Shown here: in pieces, positions 18,989 through 28,383 of the stretch
Numbering within the stretch: position 1 is the stretch's first letter
How the letters are laid out: the number at the start of each line of letters is the position of its first letter
Assembly: GCF_900258035.1 (NCBI RefSeq)
Contig: NZ_OGTP01000005.1
Span: 186,001 to 250,000 of the forward strand
Source of the DNA: Caballeronia novacaledonica
Lineage (GTDB): Bacteria; Pseudomonadota; Gammaproteobacteria; Burkholderiales; Burkholderiaceae
DNA: 64,000 nt
Direction of reading: 5' to 3'
Translations under genes and position numbers: made by a program
Notes under the pieces: generated by a model
Told to the model about the DNA's origin: nothing
The model's input: only the letters and a program-made list of their open reading frames with translations
Databases searched by the model: none

Positions 18989-19777
18989 TTAGACCACCAT
19001 CGGGCGAGCGGCACCGTCCATGGAAACAATCGCCCCGGAGATGTACCCAGCCTTTGGGGAAGCCAGGAAGGCCACAACCGCCGCCACCTCCGCAGGAGAA
19101 GCGGGTCGACCAAGAGGCGATGAATTGTTCGCCTCGGCAATGGCTTCAGCGGTAGTTATCCGTTCTTGCCGAGCAAAGGCACTGACGCCTTCTGCTAGCC
19201 GGTCAGTGTTCGTCTTTGCAGGATTCAGGGCATTAACCCGAACGCCCATCGGTCCATATGCCAGCGCGAGGCCTGCCGTGGCGAGCATCAGTGCAGCGTT
19301 GGCGGACCCGCCAGCTAGATGCGTTGTGATTGGTACTTTTCCTCCCATTCCCACCACATTGACTACCGAACCGGCGCGACGCTGTGCCATGAGCTTGACG
19401 AGAGGATCCAAGACGTTGATATACGTCAGAAATTTGGCTTCCATTGCGGCCCGCCAGTCTTCAGGCTGCAATTCATCGAAAGGCTTCCGACGAGCACCGC
19501 CTGCGGCGTTGACGAGAACGTCGATCGGTCCACGTTCTTCCTCAGCATCGGCAATTACGCCCAATGCGGCGGCCGGTTGGGACAGGTCAGCGGCATATCC
19601 GCTGATTCGCTTCATGTGGACGTCAAGCGTCCTGCATGCGTCACCGATTCGGCTTTTATCACGTCCTACGATGCTGACGACGCAGCCTTCCGCCAGAAAT
19701 TGCTCGGCGCATGCGAACCCAATTCCTCGCGATCCACCGGTCACCAGAACGTGCTTGCCTTCAAGTTGCAGATCCAA
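18989..19777 (-). CDS. SDR-family oxidoreductase
   Basis: A 262-residue classical SDR with TGGSRGIG near the N terminus, VNAAGG, and GYISGAIVSMDG at the C terminus. The usual YxxxK appears altered: the region after VVNVVGMGGK reads ITTHLAGGSANAAL, so the catalytic Tyr may be missing. The start is a TTG at 19777, giving DLQLEGKHVLVTGG, with GGAG 7 bases upstream. This overlaps the end of the GMC oxidoreductase gene by 17 bases and is preferred over the 304-codon frame, whose first 42 codons shadow that gene. Confidence 0.88.
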   Translation of the reverse strand: MDLQLEGKHVLVTGGSRGIGFACAEQFLAEGCVVSIVGRDKSRIGDACRTLDVHMKRISGYAADLSQPAAALGVIADAEEERGPIDVLVNAAGGARRKPFDELQPEDWRAAMEAKFLTYINVLDPLVKLMAQRRAGSVVNVVGMGGKVPITTHLAGGSANAALMLATAGLALAYGPMGVRVNALNPAKTNTDRLAEGVSAFARQERITTAEAIAEANNSSPLGRPASPAEVAAVVAFLASPKAGYISGAIVSMDGAARPMVV

Positions 19778-21497
19778 TGCTAGCTCCAGAAATGGCTGTG
19801 GTCTCGCCTTTGACAATGGCGTCGGAAAGCTTCTCTGCGACCATGATCGTTGGAATGTTGGTGTTGCCGCGAGGAATTGTCGGCATGATGGACGCGTCGG
19901 CAACGCGCAGATTGGCGACGCCTAAAACGCGCCCAGCAGAGTCAACAACGGCCGCAGGGTCTGTATGGTTCCCCATTCGGCACGTTCCGACCGGGTGATA
20001 GACACCTGTGATCTCACGGGTGACGAAGTTCAGCAGGAAAGTCGGATCACTTATGAGACGCTCACTGTCCAGCCTATGCCCCGTTAGCGCTGCGAGGACT
20101 CGGTCGCCGAGGGCGCTGGGCATTGCATCGAGCAACGTCGCGAACGCGCGTGCGTTCACGGCACTGGACGCCGTATGCGTGTTCCACCGTCGGATGCGGT
20201 CTCCCACGCGTACTACGAAGGGCGCACCGACCAATGGTGCTACTACTGGGGACTTTAATACGTTCAGTATCCGGAGCACCGCTTTAGAAAGTCGTTCGAT
20301 GTCGCGCGCGTTGTCGCCAAATCCAAATTCGACGCGAGGAGACTGGTTGGCATCGCGCACGTTCAAGCTCACCTGACCGGACCCAGCCGGCTTCAGGAGT
20401 ACAGCGTTTAGGCTCGCCACTCGGGTGCCCATCGCGTTCCAGGAAGTTTTGCTCTGGATATTGATGTAAAGGTCTGACTTAGGCGCGCCCAAGAGGTTTG
20501 ACGACATGCGCATACATGCGGTCGGATGCGTTCGTAAAGAGGACGACTGTCTCGAATTTCGATGCAGCATCGCGCAAATAAAGACAGCGGCATGATTGCG
20601 CAAGTTTTTCCCTACGCCGTCGAGGTCCGCGACGACGCTGATCCCGAGTTTCTGTAGAGCGCCCCCTTCGCCGATGCCCGATCTCATCAGCAGGGCCGGT
20701 GAATGAATCGCTCCAGCTGTCACGATTACTTCAGCTCGCGCAGCAAATTCTATTAAGCGGCCGTCGACCTCTGCTAGAACGCCGGTCGCACGCTTATCGC
20801 TGAATCGGACCGAACGCACACATGCGCGAGAAAGAATCGTTAGATTCGGTCTTTGTCGAACGCTGGATGTGAGGTATGCCGCAGCGGTCGTTACTCGGCT
20901 GTTCGCGGTATTACTGATCGGAGTGGCGCCGAACCCATCGCGGAAATCGCCGTTCATATCGGCGATAAACGGGTAGCCGGATGCCTTTGCGTATTGTTCA
21001 ATCGCCGAGGTCAGGGGAGGCCACATATTTCGAGGCACCCGTCTGATCGGAACTGGGCCTCGCCGTCCATGCAGAGAGTCCGAAAAATCTTGATCCGTCT
21101 CGAGCTTGCTGAAATATGGCAGCACGCTGTCCCAGGACCACCCCGCAGCGCCCATTGCCTGCCACTCGTTGTAGTCATCTGGCGTACCTCTGAATGCAAC
21201 CATGCCTGCGACGGCTGACCCGCCGCCCATTACCTTTGCTTGTGGAAATGCAGCCGGGGCCCCATGGGAGCTGTTGTGCCAAAAAGCCTTCAACCCATCC
21301 CACATGTACGACGGATTGTATGACGACAGCGGGTACGGGTCGACGATGTCCGCAGGCTCATCGCCCGGAAGATAATCTTCTCCCGCCTCAAGAAGCAGAA
21401 CGGAGCGACGGCCATCTTCTGTAAGGCGGCTCGCCAATACGCACCCAGCGGATCCTGCTCCAACAATGAGGTAATCGTAAGCTTTTTCGATGTGCAT
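19761..21497 (-). CDS. GMC-family FAD-dependent oxidoreductase
   Basis: A 578-residue glucose-methanol-choline family flavoenzyme that oxidises an alcohol to an aldehyde or ketone. The N-terminal FAD motif is YLIVGAGSAGCVLASRL, the GMC signature region is VMGGGSAVAGMVAFRG, and the C-terminal catalytic His lies in YHPVGTCRMG with Asn in PRGNTNIPT. There is no signal peptide, so it is probably cytoplasmic or membrane-peripheral. ATG 21497 is the start consistent with the FAD motif; the frame extends to 21614 but only over the upstream gene. It likely feeds an aldehyde to the cluster's aldehyde dehydrogenases. Confidence 0.93.
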   Translation of the reverse strand: MHIEKAYDYLIVGAGSAGCVLASRLTEDGRRSVLLLEAGEDYLPGDEPADIVDPYPLSSYNPSYMWDGLKAFWHNSSHGAPAAFPQAKVMGGGSAVAGMVAFRGTPDDYNEWQAMGAAGWSWDSVLPYFSKLETDQDFSDSLHGRRGPVPIRRVPRNMWPPLTSAIEQYAKASGYPFIADMNGDFRDGFGATPISNTANSRVTTAAAYLTSSVRQRPNLTILSRACVRSVRFSDKRATGVLAEVDGRLIEFAARAEVIVTAGAIHSPALLMRSGIGEGGALQKLGISVVADLDGVGKNLRNHAAVFICAMLHRNSRQSSSLRTHPTACMRMSSNLLGAPKSDLYINIQSKTSWNAMGTRVASLNAVLLKPAGSGQVSLNVRDANQSPRVEFGFGDNARDIERLSKAVLRILNVLKSPVVAPLVGAPFVVRVGDRIRRWNTHTASSAVNARAFATLLDAMPSALGDRVLAALTGHRLDSERLISDPTFLLNFVTREITGVYHPVGTCRMGNHTDPAAVVDSAGRVLGVANLRVADASIMPTIPRGNTNIPTIMVAEKLSDAIVKGETTAISGASIGSAT

Positions 21498-21529
21498 TTC
21501 GGGACACGCACGTGCGGCGTTTCTAGAGA

Positions 21530-22615
21530 TTACGTGGCTGCCACTAGCTTGGGCGCCACGGCTCGGGTCAGAGAGTGGAGCGCGCCTCGGGTCCCCTTGG
21601 GCACTGCCCGCCAATGCAGACTCCGAATCTCTCCGAACTCATGCGGAAGCCGCGTCCAGCTGTCTCCTCCGTTGGTCGATCGGAAGAGTTGACCTAGGTT
21701 CGTACATACGAATATCAGGTCAGGATTTGAGAAATGAGTTGCGATGCACCAGACCGTGCTGTTGATTGATCCTGGCAAGGTCAACCTTTCCCAAGTTTCG
21801 CCGCCATCCAAACTGCGAAGTAAGCGGCCATCGTTTCCAGGTGGGCCGTTCCCGTTGGCCAAGAATACGACTGAAGGATCATCCGTGCGAGTTACGACTG
21901 CGCGTGTATATTGCCATGGCGATTCTAATTCTGCGAAGCGCCACGTCTCTCCGCCGTCATCGCTAATGTGCAGTCCGCGGTTTGTGGTGGCGAGGATTCG
22001 ACGCTCGCCCCTCGCAGTGCGCGATACCGCGATCCCGTGTACGTCGCCCGAATTCAAGCCGTTGCTTAGCGCACACCAAGAGCTTCCGCCGTCGGTGCTT
22101 CGGTAGATGCCGCCGATCTCGATCGTTGCCCAAAGGGTATCCGGGACTAATGGGTCGGCCAGCAACTGTGTCACCCGTGTCGGTCCCATATTAACTTCAG
22201 AGAACTTTGCGATACCCGGGACGGTTAGTTCGCTCCATGTCTCGCCGCCGTCCCGCGATCGGTAGAGACCAGCTGGCCGCGTTCCAGCATACAAGGTCGA
22301 TGGGTCGCGAGCGTCATAGGCGATCGACCAAACGTCCTTGATCTGAGTCGATATGCACTCCCAGCGCGCAGTCCGCTCGCTCCACCGAAAGACACCCTCG
22401 TCAGTCCCGGCGACTAGCGTATCGTGCAACTCGGCATGGCTCCCAAAACACCACACGCGAGCTTCGAGATACATCCCTGAATGACTATTGGGGTGTGACC
22501 AGGTCAGGCCTTGGTCTTCACTGAACCATGCCGAATGGCCAGCGGTTCCAGCGTAAACGTGAATCTCGTCGAGCATATCGGAGTCGACCTTCCTGAAATG
22601 TTCTTGGGTAGTCAT
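21530..22615 (-). CDS. BNR/Asp-box repeat beta-propeller protein
   Basis: A 361-residue protein built of sialidase-type Asp-box (BNR) repeats, seen as SEDQGLTW, SRDGGETW, STDGGSSW, SDDGGETW, SLDGGETW and STNGGDSW, spaced about 45-65 residues apart. This predicts a six- or seven-bladed propeller like exo-sialidase or VPS10-type domains, but no sialidase catalytic residues were recognised. There is no signal peptide. ATG 22615 has AAAGG 8 bases upstream. It ends 32 bases before the GMC gene, so it is co-transcribed with a catabolic oxidase. Role unknown. Confidence 0.88.
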   Translation of the reverse strand: MTTQEHFRKVDSDMLDEIHVYAGTAGHSAWFSEDQGLTWSHPNSHSGMYLEARVWCFGSHAELHDTLVAGTDEGVFRWSERTARWECISTQIKDVWSIAYDARDPSTLYAGTRPAGLYRSRDGGETWSELTVPGIAKFSEVNMGPTRVTQLLADPLVPDTLWATIEIGGIYRSTDGGSSWCALSNGLNSGDVHGIAVSRTARGERRILATTNRGLHISDDGGETWRFAELESPWQYTRAVVTRTDDPSVVFLANGNGPPGNDGRLLRSLDGGETWERLTLPGSINSTVWCIATHFSNPDLIFVCTNLGQLFRSTNGGDSWTRLPHEFGEIRSLHWRAVPKGTRGALHSLTRAVAPKLVAAT

Positions 22616-22914
22616 CGTGAGCCTTTGGACCGGTTGCTTTCTAATATTGTCTCGGCATTTGACATTTAATGCAAGATGAACTTCCTCTCGATGCGTAAGG
22701 ACCAGTATAAACCCTGTCTTGAACGATGTTGGGAACGTCAGTAAAAAGTAGCGTATTATGGGATTTCGTGAGATGACGGTGACGGCGCAGACTGAACGCG
22801 GCGCCGGATCAGAGCGACGGTACGCCCCGGGGCCGTTCCCGCGCGACAACATTTTGTGCGTTAGCACGCCGCATCGTCTTGTCATTCTTCTAACCGCAAA
22901 TTAAGGGGTCTTCG

Positions 22915-23253
22915 ATGTCGTCTGTGTTGAGACCGGCAACAGCGAAAGTGGGGGCAGTCAACGCCCAAGCCGTGGAGCGGTATAAGGAAATGCGTAAGGC
23001 ACTCATGGAAGTGCCAGAGGTCGATCAGAAGACGTGTGAGATTGTCCACGCTTGCCAACTTGCAGCGCTCGGAGTGGAGATCTCTTTCAAGATGCACGCG
23101 ATACGCCTCTTCGATCTCAAAGTGTCGAAGGAAGCGCTCCAGCATATTATCGTGTCCGGAGTTGGTGTGACCCTGATCATTGGACAAGCAGCCAGAGTGT
23201 TGGATTGGATCGAGGAGGCGCACGCTCACTATCTTGGGACGCGACAGCAATAG
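22915..23253 (+). CDS. CMD/AhpD-like small protein lacking CxxC
   Basis: A 112-residue all-helical protein whose middle (CQLAALGVEISFKMHAIRLF, then KVSKEALQHII) fits the carboxymuconolactone decarboxylase-like core. The positions of the redox CxxC pair read ISFK instead. AAGGGG lies just upstream of the ATG. It is the first gene of the plus-strand group with the second amidohydrolase, which starts 66 bases downstream. Family assignment is by pattern only. Confidence 0.7.
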   Translation: MSSVLRPATAKVGAVNAQAVERYKEMRKALMEVPEVDQKTCEIVHACQLAALGVEISFKMHAIRLFDLKVSKEALQHIIVSGVGVTLIIGQAARVLDWIEEAHAHYLGTRQQ

Positions 23254-23319
23254 GGCGTTGCTTGCTCAACCAAATGCTCGGCGCTCGCGCGACTTGTCCA
23301 AAATTCTTAACCTTGTCAC

Positions 23320-24378
23320 ATGACACTTGTACCGGAATTTCGTGGCAACACTCCACGGCCCCTCGGGGAATTAGATGGCTGGCTCGCCGGCGTTCACGAA
23401 GATGCCCTGGAACCTGATCTGCCAATCGTCGACCCTCATCACCATATTTGGGATGGCGGGCACGGTCGCTATCTGTTGGACGAGTTTCTGAGAGATCTAC
23501 GCTCCGGTCACAACATTGTTTCGACGGTATTTGTGCAGGTCAAAACGATGTACCGGGTCGATGCCTCTGAGGCAATGAAGCCGATAGGAGAAGTGGAGTT
23601 CGCCAATGGGATAGCTGCGGCTAGCGCGAGTGGGTACTACGGGAAGACGCGCGTCTGCGACGGTATTGTAGTCTTTGCAGACTTGCTTTTGGGCGACGAG
23701 GTCGAGCCCGTGCTCGAGCGATTGATACGAGCCGGAAATGGGCGCCTCCGAGGTATCAGGCAGGGGGCTACTTGGGACAGTGGCAGCGCCGCCTACGGCA
23801 GAAAGTTTGGGCCTCGCCACCTTCTGAGGGAAGCATCATTTCGGAAGGGATTTTCGCATCTTGCGTCCCTCGGCCTGTCCTTCGATGCATGGCTCTACTA
23901 TCACCAGCTTCCGGATCTCGTCGACCTTCTCTGCACGTTTCCGGAAACTTCAGTGGTTCTGGACCATGCGGGGGGCATTCTGGGCATTCCGCCGCATACC
24001 GATCGCCGCGTCGTATTCCAGATTTGGCAGTCCAATCTTCGTTCGCTTGCACGCCTTCCAAACCTGACAGTAAAGATTGGCGGCCTCGGCATGCTTTATA
24101 ACGGATGGGATTTCCATGTTCGCGAGAGCCCGCCATCTTCGATAGAGTTGGCCAATGCATGGCGCCCGTATGTCGAAGAGTGCATTGAGATATTCGGACC
24201 GGAGCGATGCATGTTCGAGAGCAACTTCCCCGTGGACAAGCAGTCGTGTGGATACGGTCAGCTTTGGAATGCCTTCAAACGCATCACACACGAATTCTCC
24301 GTCGATGAGAAGGCGGCACTCTATCATGATACGGCGGCGCGCATATATCGACTAGGCGGGGAGGCGATGCGCGGCTGA
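23320..24378 (+). CDS. Amidohydrolase-2 family metal-dependent hydrolase (copy B)
   Basis: A 352-residue TIM-barrel hydrolase paralogous to the 3246-4286 gene, sharing IVDPHHHIWDGG, the HNIV(S)TVF strand, VVLDHAGGILG and CMFESNFPVDK. The metal-binding His and Asp residues are all present. No strong ribosome binding site is visible, but the ATG places the HHH motif at the same distance as in copy A. A lactonase or decarboxylase-type role on a pathway intermediate is inferred. Confidence 0.92.
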   Translation: MTLVPEFRGNTPRPLGELDGWLAGVHEDALEPDLPIVDPHHHIWDGGHGRYLLDEFLRDLRSGHNIVSTVFVQVKTMYRVDASEAMKPIGEVEFANGIAAASASGYYGKTRVCDGIVVFADLLLGDEVEPVLERLIRAGNGRLRGIRQGATWDSGSAAYGRKFGPRHLLREASFRKGFSHLASLGLSFDAWLYYHQLPDLVDLLCTFPETSVVLDHAGGILGIPPHTDRRVVFQIWQSNLRSLARLPNLTVKIGGLGMLYNGWDFHVRESPPSSIELANAWRPYVEECIEIFGPERCMFESNFPVDKQSCGYGQLWNAFKRITHEFSVDEKAALYHDTAARIYRLGGEAMRG

Positions 24379-24617
24379 CCTTTTTTGCATCGAGGAACCC
24401 ACCGGTAAGCTAACAGCCCTGGATTGACAATCGAGCACCTTAGAGAGTTTGGATAACTAAGGGGTATTGCTTAACGTAACTAGGTCGTAGAGCACACCGG
24501 TGTTCTGTTCTTGAGGGGCTGAATAGATTATCGCGCCTCCATAATTTCCAGGATCACCGGAAAAAGGAAGGCGCACAGACACGTCCGAATCCTTCAACTC
24601 TGCAACGGAGACTGCAG

Positions 24618-25709
24618 ATGAACACAAATGATCTAAAGGTATCTCGACGCCAATTTCTAGCAATGGCGGCCGCGGGCGGCGCGAGTCTCGCGCTGCCACG
24701 TGCTGCTCTCTCGAAAGCGGGCGATCACTTGACGATGCTCATGGGTAGTGGTGGACCGCTGCTGGCCTGGGCTCCGCACTTCCTCGCTGAGACGATGGGG
24801 TATTACAAAGAGGAAGGCTTGACCTTGGAGAGAATCTACACCCGCAGCGGGCCGGCAGGAATGACCGCTCTGGTTTCGGGTGCGGGAAATGCTTATTACA
24901 CTGCGCCCGGCGAGCTTCTTGCCGCAACTGCGCGAGGGCAGAAGTTCAAGATCTTGATGGCCCAGAGCGCCTTCAACGAGCTCTATTTCATGGTGTCACC
25001 ATCTTATGCTGCCAAGCATTCGATCACCGGTGACAGCACTCCGCTGGGTCAGAGACTCTCGACGGTCAAGAACTTCAAGGGATTGCGTTGTGGCGTCACG
25101 TCTCCAGGCAGCATCACCGACTATTGCGCACGACAGGTACTTGCGCAAAGTGGGCTCGACCCGGCTTCGGACGCAACTATCGTTCCCCTTCAATCGACGT
25201 CGAATATGATCGCAGCTATGGCGAACGGCACGATTGACGCAATGGTTGCGACGCCTCCAGTGACAAGCATTGCAGCCGCTCGCGTGGGGGCGGTGTTCTT
25301 CCTCTCAGTTTCCAAGGATGAAATCTCAGGGTTCAAATCACTTGCTGGCCATCTGATTGAAGCGCGGGTCGCGGACGTTGAGCAGAATCCAGACTTGTAT
25401 ACTGCCATCGTACGGGCAGATACGCGAGGCCTCCGCTACGTCATTGAGAACAAGAAGGAAGCAGGCGAGGCCTTGTATAAGGCGCAGTTTTCGTCAACCG
25501 TCGAGCCGACAGTATGGGCATCCGTATGGGAGCAAAATTGGTCTCAATTCAAGTCTCCTTACGTTACAAGGCAGAGCCTCGAAGCTTGGGTAACCATGAA
25601 GCTGGTTCCGGGAGTGTCCGATCCAAAAGCGTTGCATCTCGATGAGGTATTGGATATGCGCTTTGTTGACCAGGCAGTAAAGAAGATCGGTTGGAAGGCG
25701 TCTGCTTGA
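24618..25709 (+). CDS. ABC transporter substrate-binding protein, SsuA-like (copy B, orphan)
   Basis: A 363-residue binding protein closely similar to copy A at 15582: MGSGGPLLAWAPHFLAE, YKEEGLTLERIYTRSGPAG and SGAGNAYYTAPGELLAATA are nearly identical blocks. A twin-arginine signal (SRRQFLA) suggests Tat export. CGGAGA lies about 8 bases before the ATG. No permease or ATPase gene follows, so it probably shares the importer at 16723-18383, offering a second ligand specificity. Confidence 0.92.
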   Translation: MNTNDLKVSRRQFLAMAAAGGASLALPRAALSKAGDHLTMLMGSGGPLLAWAPHFLAETMGYYKEEGLTLERIYTRSGPAGMTALVSGAGNAYYTAPGELLAATARGQKFKILMAQSAFNELYFMVSPSYAAKHSITGDSTPLGQRLSTVKNFKGLRCGVTSPGSITDYCARQVLAQSGLDPASDATIVPLQSTSNMIAAMANGTIDAMVATPPVTSIAAARVGAVFFLSVSKDEISGFKSLAGHLIEARVADVEQNPDLYTAIVRADTRGLRYVIENKKEAGEALYKAQFSSTVEPTVWASVWEQNWSQFKSPYVTRQSLEAWVTMKLVPGVSDPKALHLDEVLDMRFVDQAVKKIGWKASA

Positions 25710-25915
25710 ACTGGTCGCGCCGAGTCCCCGGCCATTCTTTCAAAGCCGGCATCGAGTCATAAACGGTCTACGGAAAAGGGCTTTGACTCTAATGAGCGAG
25801 GCTATGGTCTGCTTGCAGACGTCATGAGTCTCGCGCTCTCGGCCCCGTAGGCAGTTATTTGATACTCAAGTATGAGACTAAGGAAGTAGTTGTTTTCCGA
25901 CGGGAGTAGTGAACC

Positions 25916-27265
25916 ATGACTGTAGCATTGAGATTGGGCGAGTTCATAACAGAATCCAAGTTTGAAGATCTGCCTTCGTTAGCCAAGGACTACGGCGAAA
26001 TGTTAATCGCCAGCACGATCGCGAGCGCCGCGGTCGGATTCAATCTATCGTCATCCAGCATCATCAGACAACTGGAGATTGACCGTGGGGGTAAGCCAGA
26101 GTCGACGATATGGTTCGACGGCTCCGTGCGGCTTCCCGCAGCGGCCGCCGCGCGCGTGAACGCCGTCGCGAGCGATGCCGCCGCGTCGGACGACAGCGAT
26201 TTGCGAAACATTGTCCACCAAGGGACAACTGCTTGCGCCAGTGCTTTGGCCGTCGGCGAGCGCTTTTGCTCAAGCGGCGAAGACATTGTGGCGGCGATCG
26301 TTCTTGGATACGAGACGGCGGGTCGCATTAGCACTGTGATGCAGTGCACTTTCAAGGACAAAGGCTTTCATGGAAGTATCATCGCCGCTTTCGCTGGCGC
26401 TGCTGCGGCAGCCCGACTCATGAGACTCTCGGTAGACAAGACGGCCCAGGCACTTTTAATTACCGCGACTTCAGTTGGCGGATTGAACGCAGCCGCCGAT
26501 ACGAGTGTGGCCCGAGAGTATCACGCGGGACAGGCGGCCACATCGGGTGTTCAAGCTGCTTTGGCGGCCGCACGAGGCTTTACCGTTGAGCGTGAACTGT
26601 TCGAGATGAAACTCGGATTCTTCGACTGCTTCGGTAGAGACGCGGACGCATCTCTTATCACGAACGACTTCGGATCCAGGTGGAATATTCTCACAGAGAT
26701 GGGCATCAAGCTTGTGCCGGGGGGGCATCCCCACCACGGAGTTGCCGAAGCGGCAGCCAAAGCTGCGCGAGACGCTGGAGTTGAACCCGAGGAAGTCGAG
26801 CTTATTGAGATCTCAAGGCCGGGCTATGCTGGCTTTGCCAATCCACACAATCCAACGGATCTCATCGGAATGGCCCACAGCGCCATATTCTTCGCCGCTG
26901 CTGGAGTGGCCGACCGCGACTTCTCCTGGATCCATGCTTCCGCCGATAAAATTACCGACCCCCGGATTCGCATGCTTTTGGATAGGGTGCGTATGGTTGC
27001 TCCGCCGACAAGTGATCTCGATCGATACAAAGGCGGGGCGCGCGTGACTATTGTGACGAAAGACGGAAAAAAGACGTCCGCAACTGTCTATGCCCCGAAG
27101 GGTGCCGCGATCTTGGGGATCGACTGGATCGACGTTGAGGCCAAATATCGCACGCTTGTAGGGAGAGCGAATATCTCCGCAGGCAATGTCCATGCAAGCC
27201 TTGGTGTAGTTCGGACCTTTCGTCAGGTGGAGAGCGCATCGGCTCTACTGAATCTGCTGCGTTAG
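25916..27265 (+). CDS. MmgE/PrpD family protein (copy B)
   Basis: A 449-residue MmgE/PrpD-fold enzyme with GFHGSIIAAFAGAAAAARL, the ATSVGGLNAAADTSVAREYH helix region and GGHPHHGVAEAAAKA. It is only distantly similar to copy A at 8312-9685, so the two may act on different acids. GGGAG lies 9-10 bases before the ATG. The upstream intergenic region contains TATGAGACTAAGG, loosely like the operator motif. Confidence 0.9.
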   Translation: MTVALRLGEFITESKFEDLPSLAKDYGEMLIASTIASAAVGFNLSSSSIIRQLEIDRGGKPESTIWFDGSVRLPAAAAARVNAVASDAAASDDSDLRNIVHQGTTACASALAVGERFCSSGEDIVAAIVLGYETAGRISTVMQCTFKDKGFHGSIIAAFAGAAAAARLMRLSVDKTAQALLITATSVGGLNAAADTSVAREYHAGQAATSGVQAALAAARGFTVERELFEMKLGFFDCFGRDADASLITNDFGSRWNILTEMGIKLVPGGHPHHGVAEAAAKAARDAGVEPEEVELIEISRPGYAGFANPHNPTDLIGMAHSAIFFAAAGVADRDFSWIHASADKITDPRIRMLLDRVRMVAPPTSDLDRYKGGARVTIVTKDGKKTSATVYAPKGAAILGIDWIDVEAKYRTLVGRANISAGNVHASLGVVRTFRQVESASALLNLLR

Positions 27266-27399
27266 CACTTGACGGCTATTAGACTGAAAGAGGAGGGTGC
27301 TGGCAGATACGTCGTCTTGCCGTAAAATGGTGAACACAAAGGCGGTCTCTCGTGAATGCAAACGCGGGCCGCCAATCTCAAGATTTGTGACCTAGGCAA

Positions 27400-28383
27400 T
27401 TACACTGAATGGCCATGCTGAGCAAAGTGCGAGAAGCGGCTGGCATAATCTCTGACCCCTTCCTCAATCGTCCATTTCGAGCTCCAATTTAGATGCCTTT
27501 CGGCGCATCCGTTGTAAAGCGGAGCGCGCATCTTTAGGTTGGCCTCTTCCAATGCGGTCAGTTCGGAACCGACTTCGATTTGTGCACCAGGGATCACACT
27601 CCGCACGATCTGTGCGACCTGCGAAACCGTACAGACCTTACCTGCGGAGACGTTGAAAACACGCTGGGAGCCAAAAGGGAGCGCGGGAGCGTCGACTGCC
27701 GTGGCTATGGCGTCCGCACAGTCCAATACGTATGTATAGTCTCTCTTCATCTTTCCACCCGTCTCGAATCGGGTAGGTTTGCCGAGCAAGGAATTCTCGA
27801 CCATCGGCTTAATGTGGATCGGACTGCGCATCCCGAAGCCGTAAACTGCTGTCACGCGAATAGCGAGAAAATCGACGTTGTGAAACTGTGCGTACGCCAT
27901 CCCGATTGCTTCTGCAGCCATCTTCGACGTGCCGTAGTGCGCGGCCGGGTTGCCGCGAACGATGGAAAACGGTTCGTCCGTCTCCAAAAGCTTCGCGTTG
28001 GAGCTAGCGTGATAGACGGCGTTGCTCGACACCAGTATGAGTTTTCTCAACCCCAACGCTCTGGCTATTTCGCAGACGTTCACGAAGCCCATCACGTTGG
28101 TTGCATAGAATTCCTTTTGCCTGTGCAGCGAAGGTTCGAGACCCAGCAACGCGGCGCCGTGGACGATAGACTCGATTCCCTCGTTCCGGCAGATCTCCAA
28201 CAGACGATCATAGTCACCGATTTGGCCAGATCTGAAAGTCTCTGATTCGGTGCGGGACAAACTAAGGAGGTCCGGCTGAGGTGGCGCCAAGTCGAAGTTG
28301 AGCGCCTTATGCCCCCTCGATTCAAGGGCGGCCATAACGTACGATCCGAGGAAGCCCGAGCCTCCGGTCACGAGGATGTTCAT
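27400..28383 (-). CDS. NAD-dependent epimerase/dehydratase, extended SDR (copy B)
   Basis: A 327-residue extended SDR with TGGSGFLG (residues 6-13), VSSN and catalytic Tyr150/Lys154 in AAHYGTSK. These sit at exactly the positions seen in copy A (6129-7103), and most blocks between them match (GLEPSL, TNVMG, VNVCEIAR). It is convergent with the MmgE/PrpD gene. The operator-like site at 28459 lies 76 bases upstream of its ATG. Confidence 0.92.
   Translation of the reverse strand: MNILVTGGSGFLGSYVMAALESRGHKALNFDLAPPQPDLLSLSRTESETFRSGQIGDYDRLLEICRNEGIESIVHGAALLGLEPSLHRQKEFYATNVMGFVNVCEIARALGLRKLILVSSNAVYHASSNAKLLETDEPFSIVRGNPAAHYGTSKMAAEAIGMAYAQFHNVDFLAIRVTAVYGFGMRSPIHIKPMVENSLLGKPTRFETGGKMKRDYTYVLDCADAIATAVDAPALPFGSQRVFNVSAGKVCTVSQVAQIVRSVIPGAQIEVGSELTALEEANLKMRAPLYNGCAERHLNWSSKWTIEEGVRDYASRFSHFAQHGHSV

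Noticed and set aside
19020-19925. 301-codon plus-strand frame
   Set aside because: Antisense shadow of the SDR and GMC genes; Ala/Ser/Arg-rich with no domain.
27580-28245. 221-codon plus-strand frame
   Set aside because: Antisense to the epimerase gene, which has all extended-SDR motifs.
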